A stretch of 62,895 nt of DNA from Coprobacillus sp. CAG:826 (GCA_000437235.1 FR897045.1:101891-164785), one strand, 5' to 3'. Positions 8,483 to 17,225 are shown, numbered from the stretch's first letter. Numbers and translations: made by a program. The notes: generated from the sequence alone by a model not told the origin.

Positions 8483-9160
8483 ATGAAAGCAATCGTTGGA
8501 AGAAAAATGGGCATGACCCAAGTCTTCGCAGAAGATGGCACAATGTACCCAGTTACCGTTATTGAAGTTTTACCTAATGTTGTCACACAAGTTAAAACGC
8601 TTGAAAAAGATGGTTATGAAGCCATCCAAGTCGGATATGAAGAAAAGAAAGAACATCGCGCTAACAAAGCCGAATTAGGAATCTTCAAAAAAGCTGGTAC
8701 CACTCCTAAGTACGAATTAAAAGAACTTAAGGGTGATGAAATGATGAAATTCCAAGTCGGTGAAACCATCTCCGCTGATTTATTCCAAGTTGGAGACGTC
8801 GTCGATGTTATCGGAACAAGCAAAGGTAAAGGATTCTCCGGTGCAATTAAACGTTGGCACTTCATTATTGGACCTAAGGGACATGGTTCTGGTTACCATA
8901 GACACGCTGGTTCATTCGCCACAACTGGTAGAACCAACAACCGTATTCACCCAGGAAAGAAATCTGCTGGCCATCACGGTGATAAAGGCGCAACTGTGTT
9001 AAACCTTGTTATCGTTGGCGTTGACGCAAGCAGGAATGCAATCTTAGTTAAAGGTGCTGTTCCAGGCGCAACGAAATCCATCGTTACCATTCGTAGTGCC
9101 ATTAAAGCACAAAAAGGTAAACCAGTGGTTAAACCATTAGTGAACCATGAAGCTGAATAA
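8483..9160 (+). CDS. rplC: 50S ribosomal protein L3
   Basis: Binds 23S rRNA early in 50S assembly and reaches the peptidyl-transferase centre with its central loop (KGKGFSGAIKRWHF, then HRHAGSFATTGRTN). It has 225 residues, slightly longer than the usual 205-215, with a short basic C-terminal tail. AAGGAGG precedes the ATG. Second gene of the operon. Confidence 0.98.
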   Translation: MKAIVGRKMGMTQVFAEDGTMYPVTVIEVLPNVVTQVKTLEKDGYEAIQVGYEEKKEHRANKAELGIFKKAGTTPKYELKELKGDEMMKFQVGETISADLFQVGDVVDVIGTSKGKGFSGAIKRWHFIIGPKGHGSGYHRHAGSFATTGRTNNRIHPGKKSAGHHGDKGATVLNLVIVGVDASRNAILVKGAVPGATKSIVTIRSAIKAQKGKPVVKPLVNHEAE

Positions 9161-9181
9161 TAACGGAAAGGAGAAATAATT

Positions 9182-9826
9182 ATGGCAGAAAAAGCAAAAT
9201 CAACTTTTATTCCTGTTCTTAACCAAGCAGGCGAAAAGATCTCCAAAGTTTCCGTTTCAAACGATGTCTTTGGAATTGAACCAAATAAGCAAGTTATGTT
9301 TGATGCCGTTCAAGTGTATCAATCTAATATGCGTCAAGCAACTGCTCAAACCCTTCGTCGTGACGAAGTGAGCGGTGGCGGTAAAAAGCCATGGCGCCAA
9401 AAAGGTACTGGCCGCGCTCGTGCCGGTTCCTCCCGTTCTCCAATTTGGAGAGGCGGCGGTAATGTCTTTGGCCCAACCGGAACTCAAAGCTATAAATTAT
9501 CCATGAATAAAGAAGCTCATCGCTTAGCTTTACGTTCCGCTTTATCATTAAAGAAAAAAGAAGATGCAATCATTGTTGTGGATGCCTTCAATGTTGAAGC
9601 TCCAAAAACCAAGACCATGATGGACATCTTAGACAAAATCGGTACTACCGGAAAAGTTCTCTTAGTTTTAGATGAAGCTAATGAAAACTTATTCAAGAGT
9701 GTTCGTAACATTCCATTCGTCCTCGTTGTAGGAACCGCTAATGTGTGTGTTTACGATTTATTAAATGCTGACAAAGTGGTATTCACCAAGAGTGCCCTTA
9801 AAGCAGTTGAGGAGGGACTTAAATAA
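9182..9826 (+). CDS. rplD: 50S ribosomal protein L4
   Basis: Lines the peptide exit tunnel through the extended loop GGGKKPWRQKGTGRARAGS (about 64-82). In E. coli L4 is also the feedback repressor of this operon, which makes the leader at 8032-8156 a natural target to test. 214 residues. The stop codon shares one base with the rplW start (TAATG), so the two are translationally coupled. Confidence 0.98.
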   Translation: MAEKAKSTFIPVLNQAGEKISKVSVSNDVFGIEPNKQVMFDAVQVYQSNMRQATAQTLRRDEVSGGGKKPWRQKGTGRARAGSSRSPIWRGGGNVFGPTGTQSYKLSMNKEAHRLALRSALSLKKKEDAIIVVDAFNVEAPKTKTMMDILDKIGTTGKVLLVLDEANENLFKSVRNIPFVLVVGTANVCVYDLLNADKVVFTKSALKAVEEGLK

Positions 9827-10167
9827 TGGCAAGAGCAAAGAAAGCTGCGGCAGTTAAAGAAAGTCGCTTCGGAAAACCAACAGTAAAAAGCTTTGATGTT
9901 ATCATTCGTCCAATCATTACTGAAAAGACCATGAAACTCATGCAAGAACAAAATAAAGTGACCGTTGAAGTCGCTAAGAATGCAAATCGTACAGAAATCA
10001 AACTCGCGTTTGAAGCTGTGTTCCAAGTTAAAGTGGAAGATGTTGCAATCGCTCGTGTTCAAGCAAAAGCAAAACGTGCAGGCCGTTATGAGGGAACAGT
10101 TCCCGCATACAAAAAAGCTATCGTTACTTTAGCGGAAGGCCAAGCATTAGATTTATTTAAGGAATAA
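9826..10167 (+). CDS. rplW: 50S ribosomal protein L23
   Basis: Located at the tunnel exit, where it docks trigger factor and SRP. 113 residues with the family blocks VIIRPIITEKTMKLM and NRTEIKLAFEAVFQVKVEDV. An N-terminal extension of about 25 residues (ARAKKAAAVKESRFG) is basic and makes it longer than the usual 95-100. It overlaps rplD by one base and has no separate spacer. Confidence 0.97.
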   Translation: MARAKKAAAVKESRFGKPTVKSFDVIIRPIITEKTMKLMQEQNKVTVEVAKNANRTEIKLAFEAVFQVKVEDVAIARVQAKAKRAGRYEGTVPAYKKAIVTLAEGQALDLFKE

Positions 10168-10203
10168 GCCCTAGAAAGAGGCTCAATATAGGAGAAAAGA
10201 AAA

Positions 10204-11034
10204 ATGTCAATTAGAACTTATAAGCCGACGACACCAAGCCGTCGCCACATGACAAACACGACATTCGAAGAAATCACCAAAAGCACTCCTGAGAAAAGTT
10301 TATTAGTAAATCTTTCTAAAACAGGTGGTCGTAACAACACTGGCATGATTACGACTCGTCACATCGGAGGCGGACACAAACGTCGCTACCGTATTGTTGA
10401 TTTCAAGAGAAACAAAGATGATATCCTTGGCACAGTCGCTGCTATCGAATATGATCCAAACCGTAACGCAAACATCTGCTTAATCAATTATGCTGATGGC
10501 GAAAAACGTTACATCCTTGCACCAAAGGATTTAAAAGTTGGTGACAAAATCGTTTCCGGCGAAAGCTGCGATATCAAAGTTGGTAACGCAATGGCTATCG
10601 GAAATATCCCTGAAGGTACCTTCGTCCACAACGTGGAATTATATCCAGGTAAGGGCGGACAAATGTGCCGTGCCGCTGGCACAAGCGCACAAATCCTTGG
10701 TAAAGAAGGAAAATACGTAATCTTACGTCTTGCTAGTAGCGAAGTTCGTAAAGTCTTAGCTACTTGCCGTGCTACCGTCGGTATCGTCGGTAACGAAGAT
10801 TACAGCTTAATTAACTTAGGTAAAGCTGGTAAAACCCGTTGGTTAGGTACTCGCCCAACCGTACGTGGTTCTGTTATGAACCCTAACGATCACCCACACG
10901 GTGGTGGTGAAGGTAAATGTCCAGTCGGTCGTGATGCACCTCGTACCCCATGGGGCAAACGTGCTTTAGGTGTTAAGACCAGACATGCAAAGAAAGCATC
11001 TACACGTCTCATCGTAAGACGTAGAAGCAAATAG
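10204..11034 (+). CDS. rplB: 50S ribosomal protein L2
   Basis: Needed for subunit association and close to the peptidyl-transferase centre. The highly conserved C-terminal block VMNPNDHPHGGGEGK (with the key histidine) is intact, as is GGHKRRYRIVDFKRNK near the N-terminus. 276 residues, normal. The 36-base spacer after rplW carries the ribosome binding site. Confidence 0.99.
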   Translation: MSIRTYKPTTPSRRHMTNTTFEEITKSTPEKSLLVNLSKTGGRNNTGMITTRHIGGGHKRRYRIVDFKRNKDDILGTVAAIEYDPNRNANICLINYADGEKRYILAPKDLKVGDKIVSGESCDIKVGNAMAIGNIPEGTFVHNVELYPGKGGQMCRAAGTSAQILGKEGKYVILRLASSEVRKVLATCRATVGIVGNEDYSLINLGKAGKTRWLGTRPTVRGSVMNPNDHPHGGGEGKCPVGRDAPRTPWGKRALGVKTRHAKKASTRLIVRRRSK

Positions 11035-11053
11035 GTGAAGGAGGAAAAGAAAC

Positions 11054-11347
11054 ATGGCTCGTAGTTTGAAAAAAGGACCTTACGTTGATGCACACCTTTT
11101 AAAGAAAGTTGAAGCACTCAATGCATCAGGCAAAAAAGAAATTATTAAAACATGGTCACGCAGAAGCGTTATCTTCCCACAATTCATCGAACATACCTTC
11201 GCTGTCTATAACGGACACGAACACATTACGGTTTATGTAACCGAAGATATGGTCGGTCACAAGCTTGGAGAATTTGCTCCAACTCGTACCTATACCGGAC
11301 ATACCGGACATACCGCAGAAGATAAAGCAGCCAATGCTGCTAAGTAA
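11054..11347 (+). CDS. rpsS: 30S ribosomal protein S19
   Basis: 30S head protein that contacts S13 and the A-site tRNA. RSLKKGPYVDAHLLKKVE and WSRRSVIFPQFI are typical. 97 residues, with a C-terminal RTYTGHTGHTAEDKAANAAK in which GHTGH is a small repeat. Strong GAAGGAGG site upstream. Confidence 0.98.
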   Translation: MARSLKKGPYVDAHLLKKVEALNASGKKEIIKTWSRRSVIFPQFIEHTFAVYNGHEHITVYVTEDMVGHKLGEFAPTRTYTGHTGHTAEDKAANAAK

Positions 11348-11358
11348 GGAGAAGAACA

Positions 11359-11691
11359 ATGGAAGCAAAAGCAATCGTTACCGGAGTTAGACTTACTCCA
11401 AGAAAAGCCCGCTTAGTCATTGACCTTGTCCGCGGCAAAGATGTTAGTGAAGCCCTTGGCATTTTAGCTAACGTCAACAAATCAGCGACTCCAATCGTTA
11501 CCAAACTCATCAAATCCGCAGCTGCTAACGCAATTAACAACCACGGAATGGATGAAAAGAAACTTTACATCGCTGAAATTTATGCAAATGATGGTCCACG
11601 TTTAAAACGCTTTATGCCACGTGCTAAAGGATCAGCATCTAGCATTGTAAAAAGAACTTCGCATATTACATGCGTAATTAAAGAAAGATAA
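11359..11691 (+). CDS. rplV: 50S ribosomal protein L22
   Basis: Tunnel-wall protein; its beta-hairpin (RLKRFMPRAKGSASSIVKR, near residue 85-103) reaches the constriction with L4, where macrolide-resistance changes occur in other species. The 110 residues fit the family. It starts 11 bases after rpsS. Confidence 0.98.
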   Translation: MEAKAIVTGVRLTPRKARLVIDLVRGKDVSEALGILANVNKSATPIVTKLIKSAAANAINNHGMDEKKLYIAEIYANDGPRLKRFMPRAKGSASSIVKRTSHITCVIKER

Positions 11692-11705
11692 GGAGGAAAT
11701 AATCA

Positions 11706-12374
11706 ATGGGACAAAAAGTTAATCCAGTAGGTATGCGTGTTGGTATCAACCGCGATTGGAATTCCAGATGGTATGCTTCAAATCAAGATTATGCAACCTT
11801 CTTACACGAAGATATTAAAATTCGTGAATACTTAGCCAAAAAGTTAAAAGACGCATTACTTTCTCACGTTGAAATCGAAAGAATTAAAACCGATAAAGGA
11901 CATGCGGTAAACGTTACAATCTTCGTTGCTCGTCCAGGTGTGGTTATTGGACAAGATGGTGCCAATATCAACGCTATTAAAAAGGATTTAGCTAAGATTG
12001 TTAAAGGATCTGAACTTAAAGTCAGCGTTGCTGATGTGAAACAACCAGATCTCGATGCGACTTTAGTTGCTCAAAGCATTGCCAAACAACTCGAAGAACG
12101 TGCTTCTTTCCGTACTGCACAAAAGAAAGCCATTCAAAGAGTTCGCAAAGCTGGCGCTAAAGGCTGCAAGACCTTAATTTCTGGTCGTCTTGCAGGTGCT
12201 GATATCGCTCGTAGCGAAGGTTATCATGAAGGTATTATTCCTCTTCATACTCTTCGTAGTGATATTGACTACGCCCTTGCTGAAGCACACACCACTTATG
12301 GTCGTTTAGGCTGCAAAGTCTGGATTTGCCGTGGTGAAGTTCTTCCTCAAAGAAAAGAAAAGAAAGGAGAATAA
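11706..12374 (+). CDS. rpsC: 30S ribosomal protein S3
   Basis: Forms the mRNA entry site with S4 and S5. It starts with the invariant GQKVNPVGMRVGI. A KH domain with PGVVIGQDGANI carries the GxxG-like loop (about 79-88), and the C-terminal domain contains LIKGRL-like ISGRLAGADIARSE. 222 residues. Spacing to rplP is six bases. Confidence 0.98.
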   Translation: MGQKVNPVGMRVGINRDWNSRWYASNQDYATFLHEDIKIREYLAKKLKDALLSHVEIERIKTDKGHAVNVTIFVARPGVVIGQDGANINAIKKDLAKIVKGSELKVSVADVKQPDLDATLVAQSIAKQLEERASFRTAQKKAIQRVRKAGAKGCKTLISGRLAGADIARSEGYHEGIIPLHTLRSDIDYALAEAHTTYGRLGCKVWICRGEVLPQRKEKKGE

Positions 12375-12380
12375 ATCACT

Positions 12381-12797
12381 ATGTTACAACCAAAGAGAGT
12401 CAAGTATAGAAGACCTCACGGAATTAAATATGAAGGCCATTCCAAGGCTGGTAATACTGTAGAATTCGGTGATTTTGGTCTCCAAGCAGTATCTGGCAAT
12501 TGGATTACTAACCGTCAAATTGAAGCGGCTCGTATCGTCCTTGCTCGTTACACCAAAAGAAGTGGTCAAATTTGGATTCGTATTTATCCACATTTAGCCA
12601 AAACAAAGAAACCTGCCGAAGTCCGTATGGGTTCTGGTAAAGGTTCCCCAGAGTCCTGGGTTGCAGTTGTCAAAACTGGACGTGTTATGTTTGAAATTGG
12701 AGGCGTTCCTGAAGCGGATGCTCGTGAAGCTCTTCGCTTAGCCGCTTATAAACTCCCAATCAAATGTAAAGTCATTGCGAAAGGAAAGGCGGAATAG
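12381..12797 (+). CDS. rplP: 50S ribosomal protein L16
   Basis: Late-assembly protein near the A-site and the 5S rRNA region. Conserved PKRVKYRRPHG, TNRQIEAARI and RMGSGKGSPESWVAVVK are present. 138 residues, normal. rpmC begins two bases after its stop. Confidence 0.98.
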   Translation: MLQPKRVKYRRPHGIKYEGHSKAGNTVEFGDFGLQAVSGNWITNRQIEAARIVLARYTKRSGQIWIRIYPHLAKTKKPAEVRMGSGKGSPESWVAVVKTGRVMFEIGGVPEADAREALRLAAYKLPIKCKVIAKGKAE

Positions 12798-12799
12798 TT

Positions 12800-12997
12800 A
12801 TGAAACTTAAAGAAATCAGAGAAATGAGCACTGAAGAACTTAATGCTAAGGTCTATGAACTTAAAGAACAATTATTCGAAGCCCGCCGCAAACAAGCCGT
12901 TGGACAACTCGAAAATGGTAAAACAATGACCCAAGCACGTAAAGACATTGCTCGTATTTATACAGTGATTCGTGAACGTGAACTCGGAATTAAGTAG
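12800..12997 (+). CDS. rpmC: 50S ribosomal protein L29
   Basis: Small two-helix protein beside L23 at the tunnel exit. 65 residues with KEIREMSTEELNAKVYELK and the family C-terminus ARIYTVIRERELG. Starts two bases after rplP. Confidence 0.97.
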   Translation: MKLKEIREMSTEELNAKVYELKEQLFEARRKQAVGQLENGKTMTQARKDIARIYTVIRERELGIK

Positions 12998-13010
12998 GAG
13001 GTAAAGATTC

Positions 13011-13274
13011 ATGGAAGAAAGAAAAACTCGTAGAGTACTCAAAGGAGTCGTAGTCTCCGATAAAATGGACAAAACCATCACGGTTTTAGTCGAAACTCAC
13101 AAAATGCATACCAAATATGGTAAGCGTGTGAAATATGCGAAAAAGTACAAAGCTCACGATGAAAACAATATCGCCAAAAAAGGTGATACCGTTACCATTA
13201 TGGAAACCCGTCCTTTATCCGCAACCAAACGTTTCCGCCTTGTTGCTGTTGTAACTAAGGCTTTGGAAGACTAA
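13011..13274 (+). CDS. rpsQ: 30S ribosomal protein S17
   Basis: Primary 16S rRNA-binding protein of the 30S body, OB fold. 87 residues with GVVVSDKMDKTITVLVE and GDTVTIMETRPLSATKRFRL. AGGAGG precedes the ATG. Confidence 0.98.
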   Translation: MEERKTRRVLKGVVVSDKMDKTITVLVETHKMHTKYGKRVKYAKKYKAHDENNIAKKGDTVTIMETRPLSATKRFRLVAVVTKALED

Positions 13275-13294
13275 AATAAAGGAGGAACAAGAAT

Positions 13295-13669
13295 ATGATT
13301 CAAACTGAAACCAATCTTGTCGTCGCCGATAACTCCGGTGCACGTTCCGTCCGTGTCTTCCGCATTTATGGTGGATCTCATGTGAAATCTGCTAGCATTG
13401 GTGATGTCGTTCTTTGCGCAGTCAAAGACGCTATCCCAAATGCCAAAGTGAAAAAAGGTGACGTTGTTAAATGCGTCATCGTCCGTGTAGCCAAAGCCTT
13501 AAATCGTGCTGATGGTTCTACCGTTCGCTTTGATGATAACGCCGTCGTATTAATCAATGATGATGGCACCCCAAGAGGCACCCGTGTCTTTGGACCTGTG
13601 GCCCGTGAACTCCGTGAAAAGGGAGATAAATTCATGAAAATTATCTCTTTAGCTCCGGAAGTCTTATAG
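13295..13669 (+). CDS. rplN: 50S ribosomal protein L14
   Basis: Forms an inter-subunit bridge and is the docking site for RsfS in other bacteria. IQTETNLVVADNSGARSV and the PRGTRVFGPVARELRE block are conserved. 124 residues against a usual 122. Confidence 0.98.
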   Translation: MIQTETNLVVADNSGARSVRVFRIYGGSHVKSASIGDVVLCAVKDAIPNAKVKKGDVVKCVIVRVAKALNRADGSTVRFDDNAVVLINDDGTPRGTRVFGPVARELREKGDKFMKIISLAPEVL

Positions 13670-13681
13670 GAGGAAAGAACT

Positions 13682-13999
13682 ATGAAAATCAAAAAAGGTG
13701 ATAAAGTAATCGTAATTTCCGGCGCCGATAAAGGCAAAACAGGTGTGGTTCAAAAAGCACATCCAAGCCTTAATAAGGTGGTAGTGGAAGGCGTTAACCT
13801 TCGCAAAAAACATAAGAAACCTACACAACAAAACCCAGAAGGAAGCATCGTTGATATCTATGCTCCTATCCATGTGAGTAATGTAGCTCTTATTGATCCA
13901 AAAACTAAAAAAGCAACTCGTGTTGGCACAATGGTAGATAAAAAAGGAAAGAAAATCCGTGTTTCTACCGCTAAAGCTGGCCGTAACAAATTAGACTAG
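13682..13999 (+). CDS. rplX: 50S ribosomal protein L24
   Basis: Assembly-initiator protein with an N-terminal KOW motif (KGDKVIVISGADKGKTGVV). 105 residues; the C-terminal half KKTRVGTMVDKKGKKIRV-like segment is typical. Starts 12 bases after rplN with AGGAGG. Confidence 0.97.
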   Translation: MKIKKGDKVIVISGADKGKTGVVQKAHPSLNKVVVEGVNLRKKHKKPTQQNPEGSIVDIYAPIHVSNVALIDPKTKKATRVGTMVDKKGKKIRVSTAKAGRNKLD

Positions 14000-14012
14000 G
14001 AGGTAGCATTAC

Positions 14013-14570
14013 ATGGCAAATGATAAATATGTCGCTCGTCTTCAACAAAAATATGTTGACGAAGTCGCACCAGCATTATTCAAAAAATATGGTTATGCTT
14101 CCGTTATGCAAGTCCCAGCGTTAGAAAAAGTTGTTATCAACATCGGCGTTGGTGAAGCCACCTCTAACTCTAAAATGTTAGAAGATGCTGCTCAAGAACT
14201 CGCTTTAATTACCGGTCAAAAACCAGTAATTACGAAAGCTAAAAAATCCATCGCAAGTTTCAAACTTCGTGAAGGTCAACCTATTGGTTGTAAAGTAACT
14301 CTTCGCGGAACTCGTATGTATGAATTCCTCGACAAGTTATTCACTATCGCACTTCCACGTGTACGTGACTTCCGTGGCGTTAGCAAAAATGCTTTCGACG
14401 GACGTGGCGATTACACTTTAGGTGTGAAAGAACAATTAATCTTCCCGGAAATTGATTACGATAAGGTAAGCAAAATCCGTGGTATGGATATTGTTATCGT
14501 AACGACTGCTACCAAAGACGAAGAAGCTTATAGCTTACTCGAAATGTTAGGCATGCCGTTCCACAAATAG
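14013..14570 (+). CDS. rplE: 50S ribosomal protein L5
   Basis: Binds 5S rRNA and contacts P-site tRNA. KVVINIGVGEA, ITGQKPVITKAKKSIA and RDFRGVSKNAFDGRGDYTLG are diagnostic. 185 residues, about five longer than usual. Confidence 0.98.
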   Translation: MANDKYVARLQQKYVDEVAPALFKKYGYASVMQVPALEKVVINIGVGEATSNSKMLEDAAQELALITGQKPVITKAKKSIASFKLREGQPIGCKVTLRGTRMYEFLDKLFTIALPRVRDFRGVSKNAFDGRGDYTLGVKEQLIFPEIDYDKVSKIRGMDIVIVTTATKDEEAYSLLEMLGMPFHK

Positions 14571-14587
14571 TAAGGAGGACAACAAAA

Positions 14588-14773
14588 ATGGCGAAAACAT
14601 CATTGGTCGTACGTTATAAAAGACCACAAAAATTCAAAGTCAGAGAATACACACGTTGTGAACGTTGTGGACGTCCTCACTCAGTCATTCGTAAATTTAA
14701 GTTGTGCAGAATCTGCCTCCGTGAATTAGCTTACAAAGGCGAAATTCCAGGCATGAAGAAAGCCAGCTGGTAA
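14588..14773 (+). CDS. rpsN: 30S ribosomal protein S14, zinc type
   Basis: Short 61-residue, zinc-binding form of S14 (S14Z), with CERCGRPH and CRICLREL supplying the four cysteines. Located between rplE and rpsH as in Bacillus. Many Firmicutes also hold a zinc-free paralogue elsewhere that is induced when zinc is scarce; none is in this window. Confidence 0.98.
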   Translation: MAKTSLVVRYKRPQKFKVREYTRCERCGRPHSVIRKFKLCRICLRELAYKGEIPGMKKASW

Positions 14774-14794
14774 TCTTAGAAGGAGGAAATAACA

Positions 14795-15190
14795 ATGGTA
14801 ATGACAGATCCAATTGCAGATATGCTTACAAGAATTCGTAACGCAAATGTTATGCGCCACGAAACAGTTACTATGCCGAGTTCTACGATGAAAGTTCGCA
14901 TTGCTGACATCTTAAAAGAAGAAGGCTTTATTACGGACTACGCTGTGACAGGCGATGTCAAAAAAGAACTCACAATTACATTAAAATATGCGGAAGGTGG
15001 CGTTCGTGTCATCTCTGGTTTAAAGAAAATCTCTAAACCAGGCTTACGTGTCAATGCCCCAGCAGATAAACTCCCACGCGTATTAAAAGGATTAGGAGTA
15101 GCAATTATCTCTACTTCTAAGGGAGTCATGAGTGATAAGAAAGCCCGCGCCTTAGGCGTTGGCGGCGAAGTTATCGCTTATATTTGGTAG
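14795..15190 (+). CDS. rpsH: 30S ribosomal protein S8
   Basis: Binds the central domain of 16S rRNA; in E. coli it is the spc operon repressor. TDPIADMLTRIRNA and the C-terminal STSKGVMSDKKAR...GGEVIAYIW are conserved. 131 residues. The start codon at 14795 is spaced seven bases from AGGAGG; an in-frame ATG two codons later is the alternative. Confidence 0.98.
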   Translation: MVMTDPIADMLTRIRNANVMRHETVTMPSSTMKVRIADILKEEGFITDYAVTGDVKKELTITLKYAEGGVRVISGLKKISKPGLRVNAPADKLPRVLKGLGVAIISTSKGVMSDKKARALGVGGEVIAYIW

Positions 15191-15201
15191 GAGGAAAAAC
15201 A

Positions 15202-15744
15202 ATGTCACGTATTGGTCATAAGGTTATTCATATACCTGCAGGCACAACCGTTGAAGTGAACGGCAACACTATCGTTGCTAAAGGACCAAAGGGTACCGAA
15301 ACTGAAACATTTGATCCAAGATTCACATACGAAATCAATGGTGATGAATTAAGAGTAATTCGTCCAAACGATGAAAAACAAACGAAGGCATTACATGGTA
15401 CAACCCGTGCATTACTTCACAACATGATCGTTGGCGTTACTGAAGGATTCAAGAAAGAGCTTGTCATCGTCGGTATCGGTTACAGAGCTCAAATGAAAGG
15501 AACCGACTTAAACTTATTTATCGGTTACTCTCACGATGTACTCATTACACCAGAACATGGTGTTAAGATTACATGCCCATCTGCAACAGAAGTTACAGTA
15601 GAAGGCACAAATCGTCAAGCAGTCGGACAAACTGCTGCCCGTATCCGTGCGGTCCGTGAACCAGAACCATATAAGGGTAAGGGTATTATGTATAAGAACG
15701 AGCATATCATCCGTAAGGAAGGTAAGCGCGCTGGTAAGAAATAA
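15202..15744 (+). CDS. rplF: 50S ribosomal protein L6
   Basis: Supports the sarcin-ricin loop/L7-L12 stalk base. SRIGHKVIHIPAG at the start and RAVREPEPYKGKGIMYKNE near the end are diagnostic. 180 residues. The ATG at 15202 follows TAGGAGGA; an upstream in-frame TTG (15184) lies in the end of rpsH and would swallow the ribosome binding site, so it is rejected. Confidence 0.98.
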   Translation: MSRIGHKVIHIPAGTTVEVNGNTIVAKGPKGTETETFDPRFTYEINGDELRVIRPNDEKQTKALHGTTRALLHNMIVGVTEGFKKELVIVGIGYRAQMKGTDLNLFIGYSHDVLITPEHGVKITCPSATEVTVEGTNRQAVGQTAARIRAVREPEPYKGKGIMYKNEHIIRKEGKRAGKK

Positions 15745-15764
15745 TCGGTAAGGAGGAAAAAGCT

Positions 15765-16121
15765 ATGATAACAAAAGAAAATAAAAACGTTGTTCGTCAA
15801 CGTCGTCATGCTCGTGTTCGTGCTAAAATTAGTGGAACCGCTACATGCCCACGTTTAAGTGTTTATCGCTCAAACGCTCACATTCATGCTCAACTTATCG
15901 ATGATGTGAACGGTGTAACATTAGTTAGTTCATCTTCCGTCGCTCTCAAATTAGAGAATGGCGGAAATATTGCCGCCGCTAGCAAAGTCGGTGAAGATAT
16001 CGCTAAAAAGGCTTTAGCCGCCGGTATCGAAACCATCGTCTTTGACCGCTCAGGTTATATTTATCACGGTCGTGTCAAGGCCGTTGCAGAAGCCGCTCGT
16101 GAAGCTGGCTTAAAATTCTAG
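15765..16121 (+). CDS. rplR: 50S ribosomal protein L18
   Basis: 5S rRNA-binding protein of the central protuberance. RRHARVRAKISGTATCPRLSV and FDRSGYIYHGRVKAVAEAAR are conserved. 118 residues. Followed 12 bases later by rpsE. Confidence 0.98.
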   Translation: MITKENKNVVRQRRHARVRAKISGTATCPRLSVYRSNAHIHAQLIDDVNGVTLVSSSSVALKLENGGNIAAASKVGEDIAKKALAAGIETIVFDRSGYIYHGRVKAVAEAAREAGLKF

Positions 16122-16133
16122 GAGGAACGAAAC

Positions 16134-16739
16134 ATGCAAGAAGAAGAAAAAGAAGTAGTTGCAGTAGAAGAAACTGCTGCTCCCGCCGAAGCATCTGCTG
16201 AAAAGCGCGCTCCTCGTGGAGATCGTCGCCCACGTGGCGATCATAAAGGAGACCGTCGTGGTCGCCGCCCAGAACGTCAAGAAAAGCAATACGAAGAACG
16301 CGTAGTCGCAATCAATCGTGTTAGTAAGACTGTTAAGGGTGGACGTCATATGCGTTTCTCCGCCGTTGTCGTCGTTGGTGATGGCAAAGGTAAATTCGGC
16401 TTTGGAACAGGTAAAGCCATGGAAGTACCTGATGCAATCAAAAAAGCATTAGAAGCTGCCAAAAAGAACATGTTCCGAGTCCATATGGTGAAAGGTGATA
16501 CCATCCCTCACGAAGTGGAAGGCATCTTCGGTGCAACCAAGGTTTTCTTAAAACCTGCCCCTGAAGGTACCGGAATCATCGCTGGTGGCCCAGTCCGGGC
16601 TATCTTGGAATTAGCTGGTGTCAAGAATATTTATTCCAAAGTTTACGGCGCTCGTAGACCAATCAACATTCTACGCGCTACCACAGCAGGTCTTCAATCT
16701 TTAAAGACCTACGGTGAAGTTAAAGCGCTCCGTAAATAG
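16134..16739 (+). CDS. rpsE: 30S ribosomal protein S5 with a charged N-terminal extension
   Basis: S5 shapes the mRNA entry tunnel and decoding fidelity. The conserved core begins near residue 50 with ERVVAINRVSKTVKGGR and runs through VVVVGDGKGKFGFGTGKA. In front lies an extra stretch of about 45 residues: first acidic (QEEEKEVVAVEE), then a basic repeat-like block rich in RGD/RGR (residues about 23-45). The ATG at 16134 follows GGAGGAACGAAAC and has no competing start near the core, so the extension is probably translated. Total 201 residues against about 166 in most bacteria. rpmD, which normally follows, is absent. Confidence 0.97.
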   Translation: MQEEEKEVVAVEETAAPAEASAEKRAPRGDRRPRGDHKGDRRGRRPERQEKQYEERVVAINRVSKTVKGGRHMRFSAVVVVGDGKGKFGFGTGKAMEVPDAIKKALEAAKKNMFRVHMVKGDTIPHEVEGIFGATKVFLKPAPEGTGIIAGGPVRAILELAGVKNIYSKVYGARRPINILRATTAGLQSLKTYGEVKALRK

Positions 16740-16782
16740 TTAGCGCTACAAATTATTCTAAAGAAATAGGGAGGTGCACATA

Positions 16783-17223
16783 ATGAAACTGCATGAACTC
16801 GAATACACAGAGGGAGCCCGTAGAGCTTCATTCCGCGTTGGACGTGGTATTGGAACTGGAAACGGTAAAACATCTGGAAAAGGACAAAAAGGTCAAAACT
16901 CTAGAAGCGGTGGCGGAACACGTCTCGGCTTCGAAGGTGGTCAAAACCCATTATTCCGTCGTTTACCAAAAAGAGGCTTCCACAATTCTACTCGTATCGA
17001 ATTCGCAATTGTTAACGTCGAGGATTTAGAAGTTTTCGAAGATGGCGTTGAAGTCACTCCAACATTATTGAAAGAAGCCGGACTTGTCCGTAAAGAATAT
17101 GATGGAGTTAAAATCTTAGGTAATGGTACATTAACTAAGAAATTAACAGTCAAAGCCAATAAATTCTCTAAAGCTGCTGAAGCTGCTATCAAAAATGCTG
17201 GCGGAACAATTGAGGTGATTTGA
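16783..17223 (+). CDS. rplO: 50S ribosomal protein L15
   Basis: Late-assembly 50S protein. The glycine/arginine-rich N-terminal region (RVGRGIGTGNGKTSGKGQKG) and GFEGGQNPLFRRLPKRGF are typical. 146 residues. GGGAGGTG (16769-16776) marks the ATG at 16783; an in-frame TTG three codons earlier overlaps that site. The stop (TGA at 17221) lies within the secY start region, so translation is coupled. Confidence 0.98.
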   Translation: MKLHELEYTEGARRASFRVGRGIGTGNGKTSGKGQKGQNSRSGGGTRLGFEGGQNPLFRRLPKRGFHNSTRIEFAIVNVEDLEVFEDGVEVTPTLLKEAGLVRKEYDGVKILGNGTLTKKLTVKANKFSKAAEAAIKNAGGTIEVI

Positions 17224-17225
17224 GT

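Noticed and set aside
9324..9569. Several minus-strand frames within the ribosomal operon
   Set aside because: All overlap conserved r-protein genes; shadows of codon bias.
16741..17223. UGA as tryptophan (Mollicutes code)
   Set aside because: TGA is a stop in rplO, the ArsR-type regulator and the ATPase, and tryptophan is encoded by TGG throughout.
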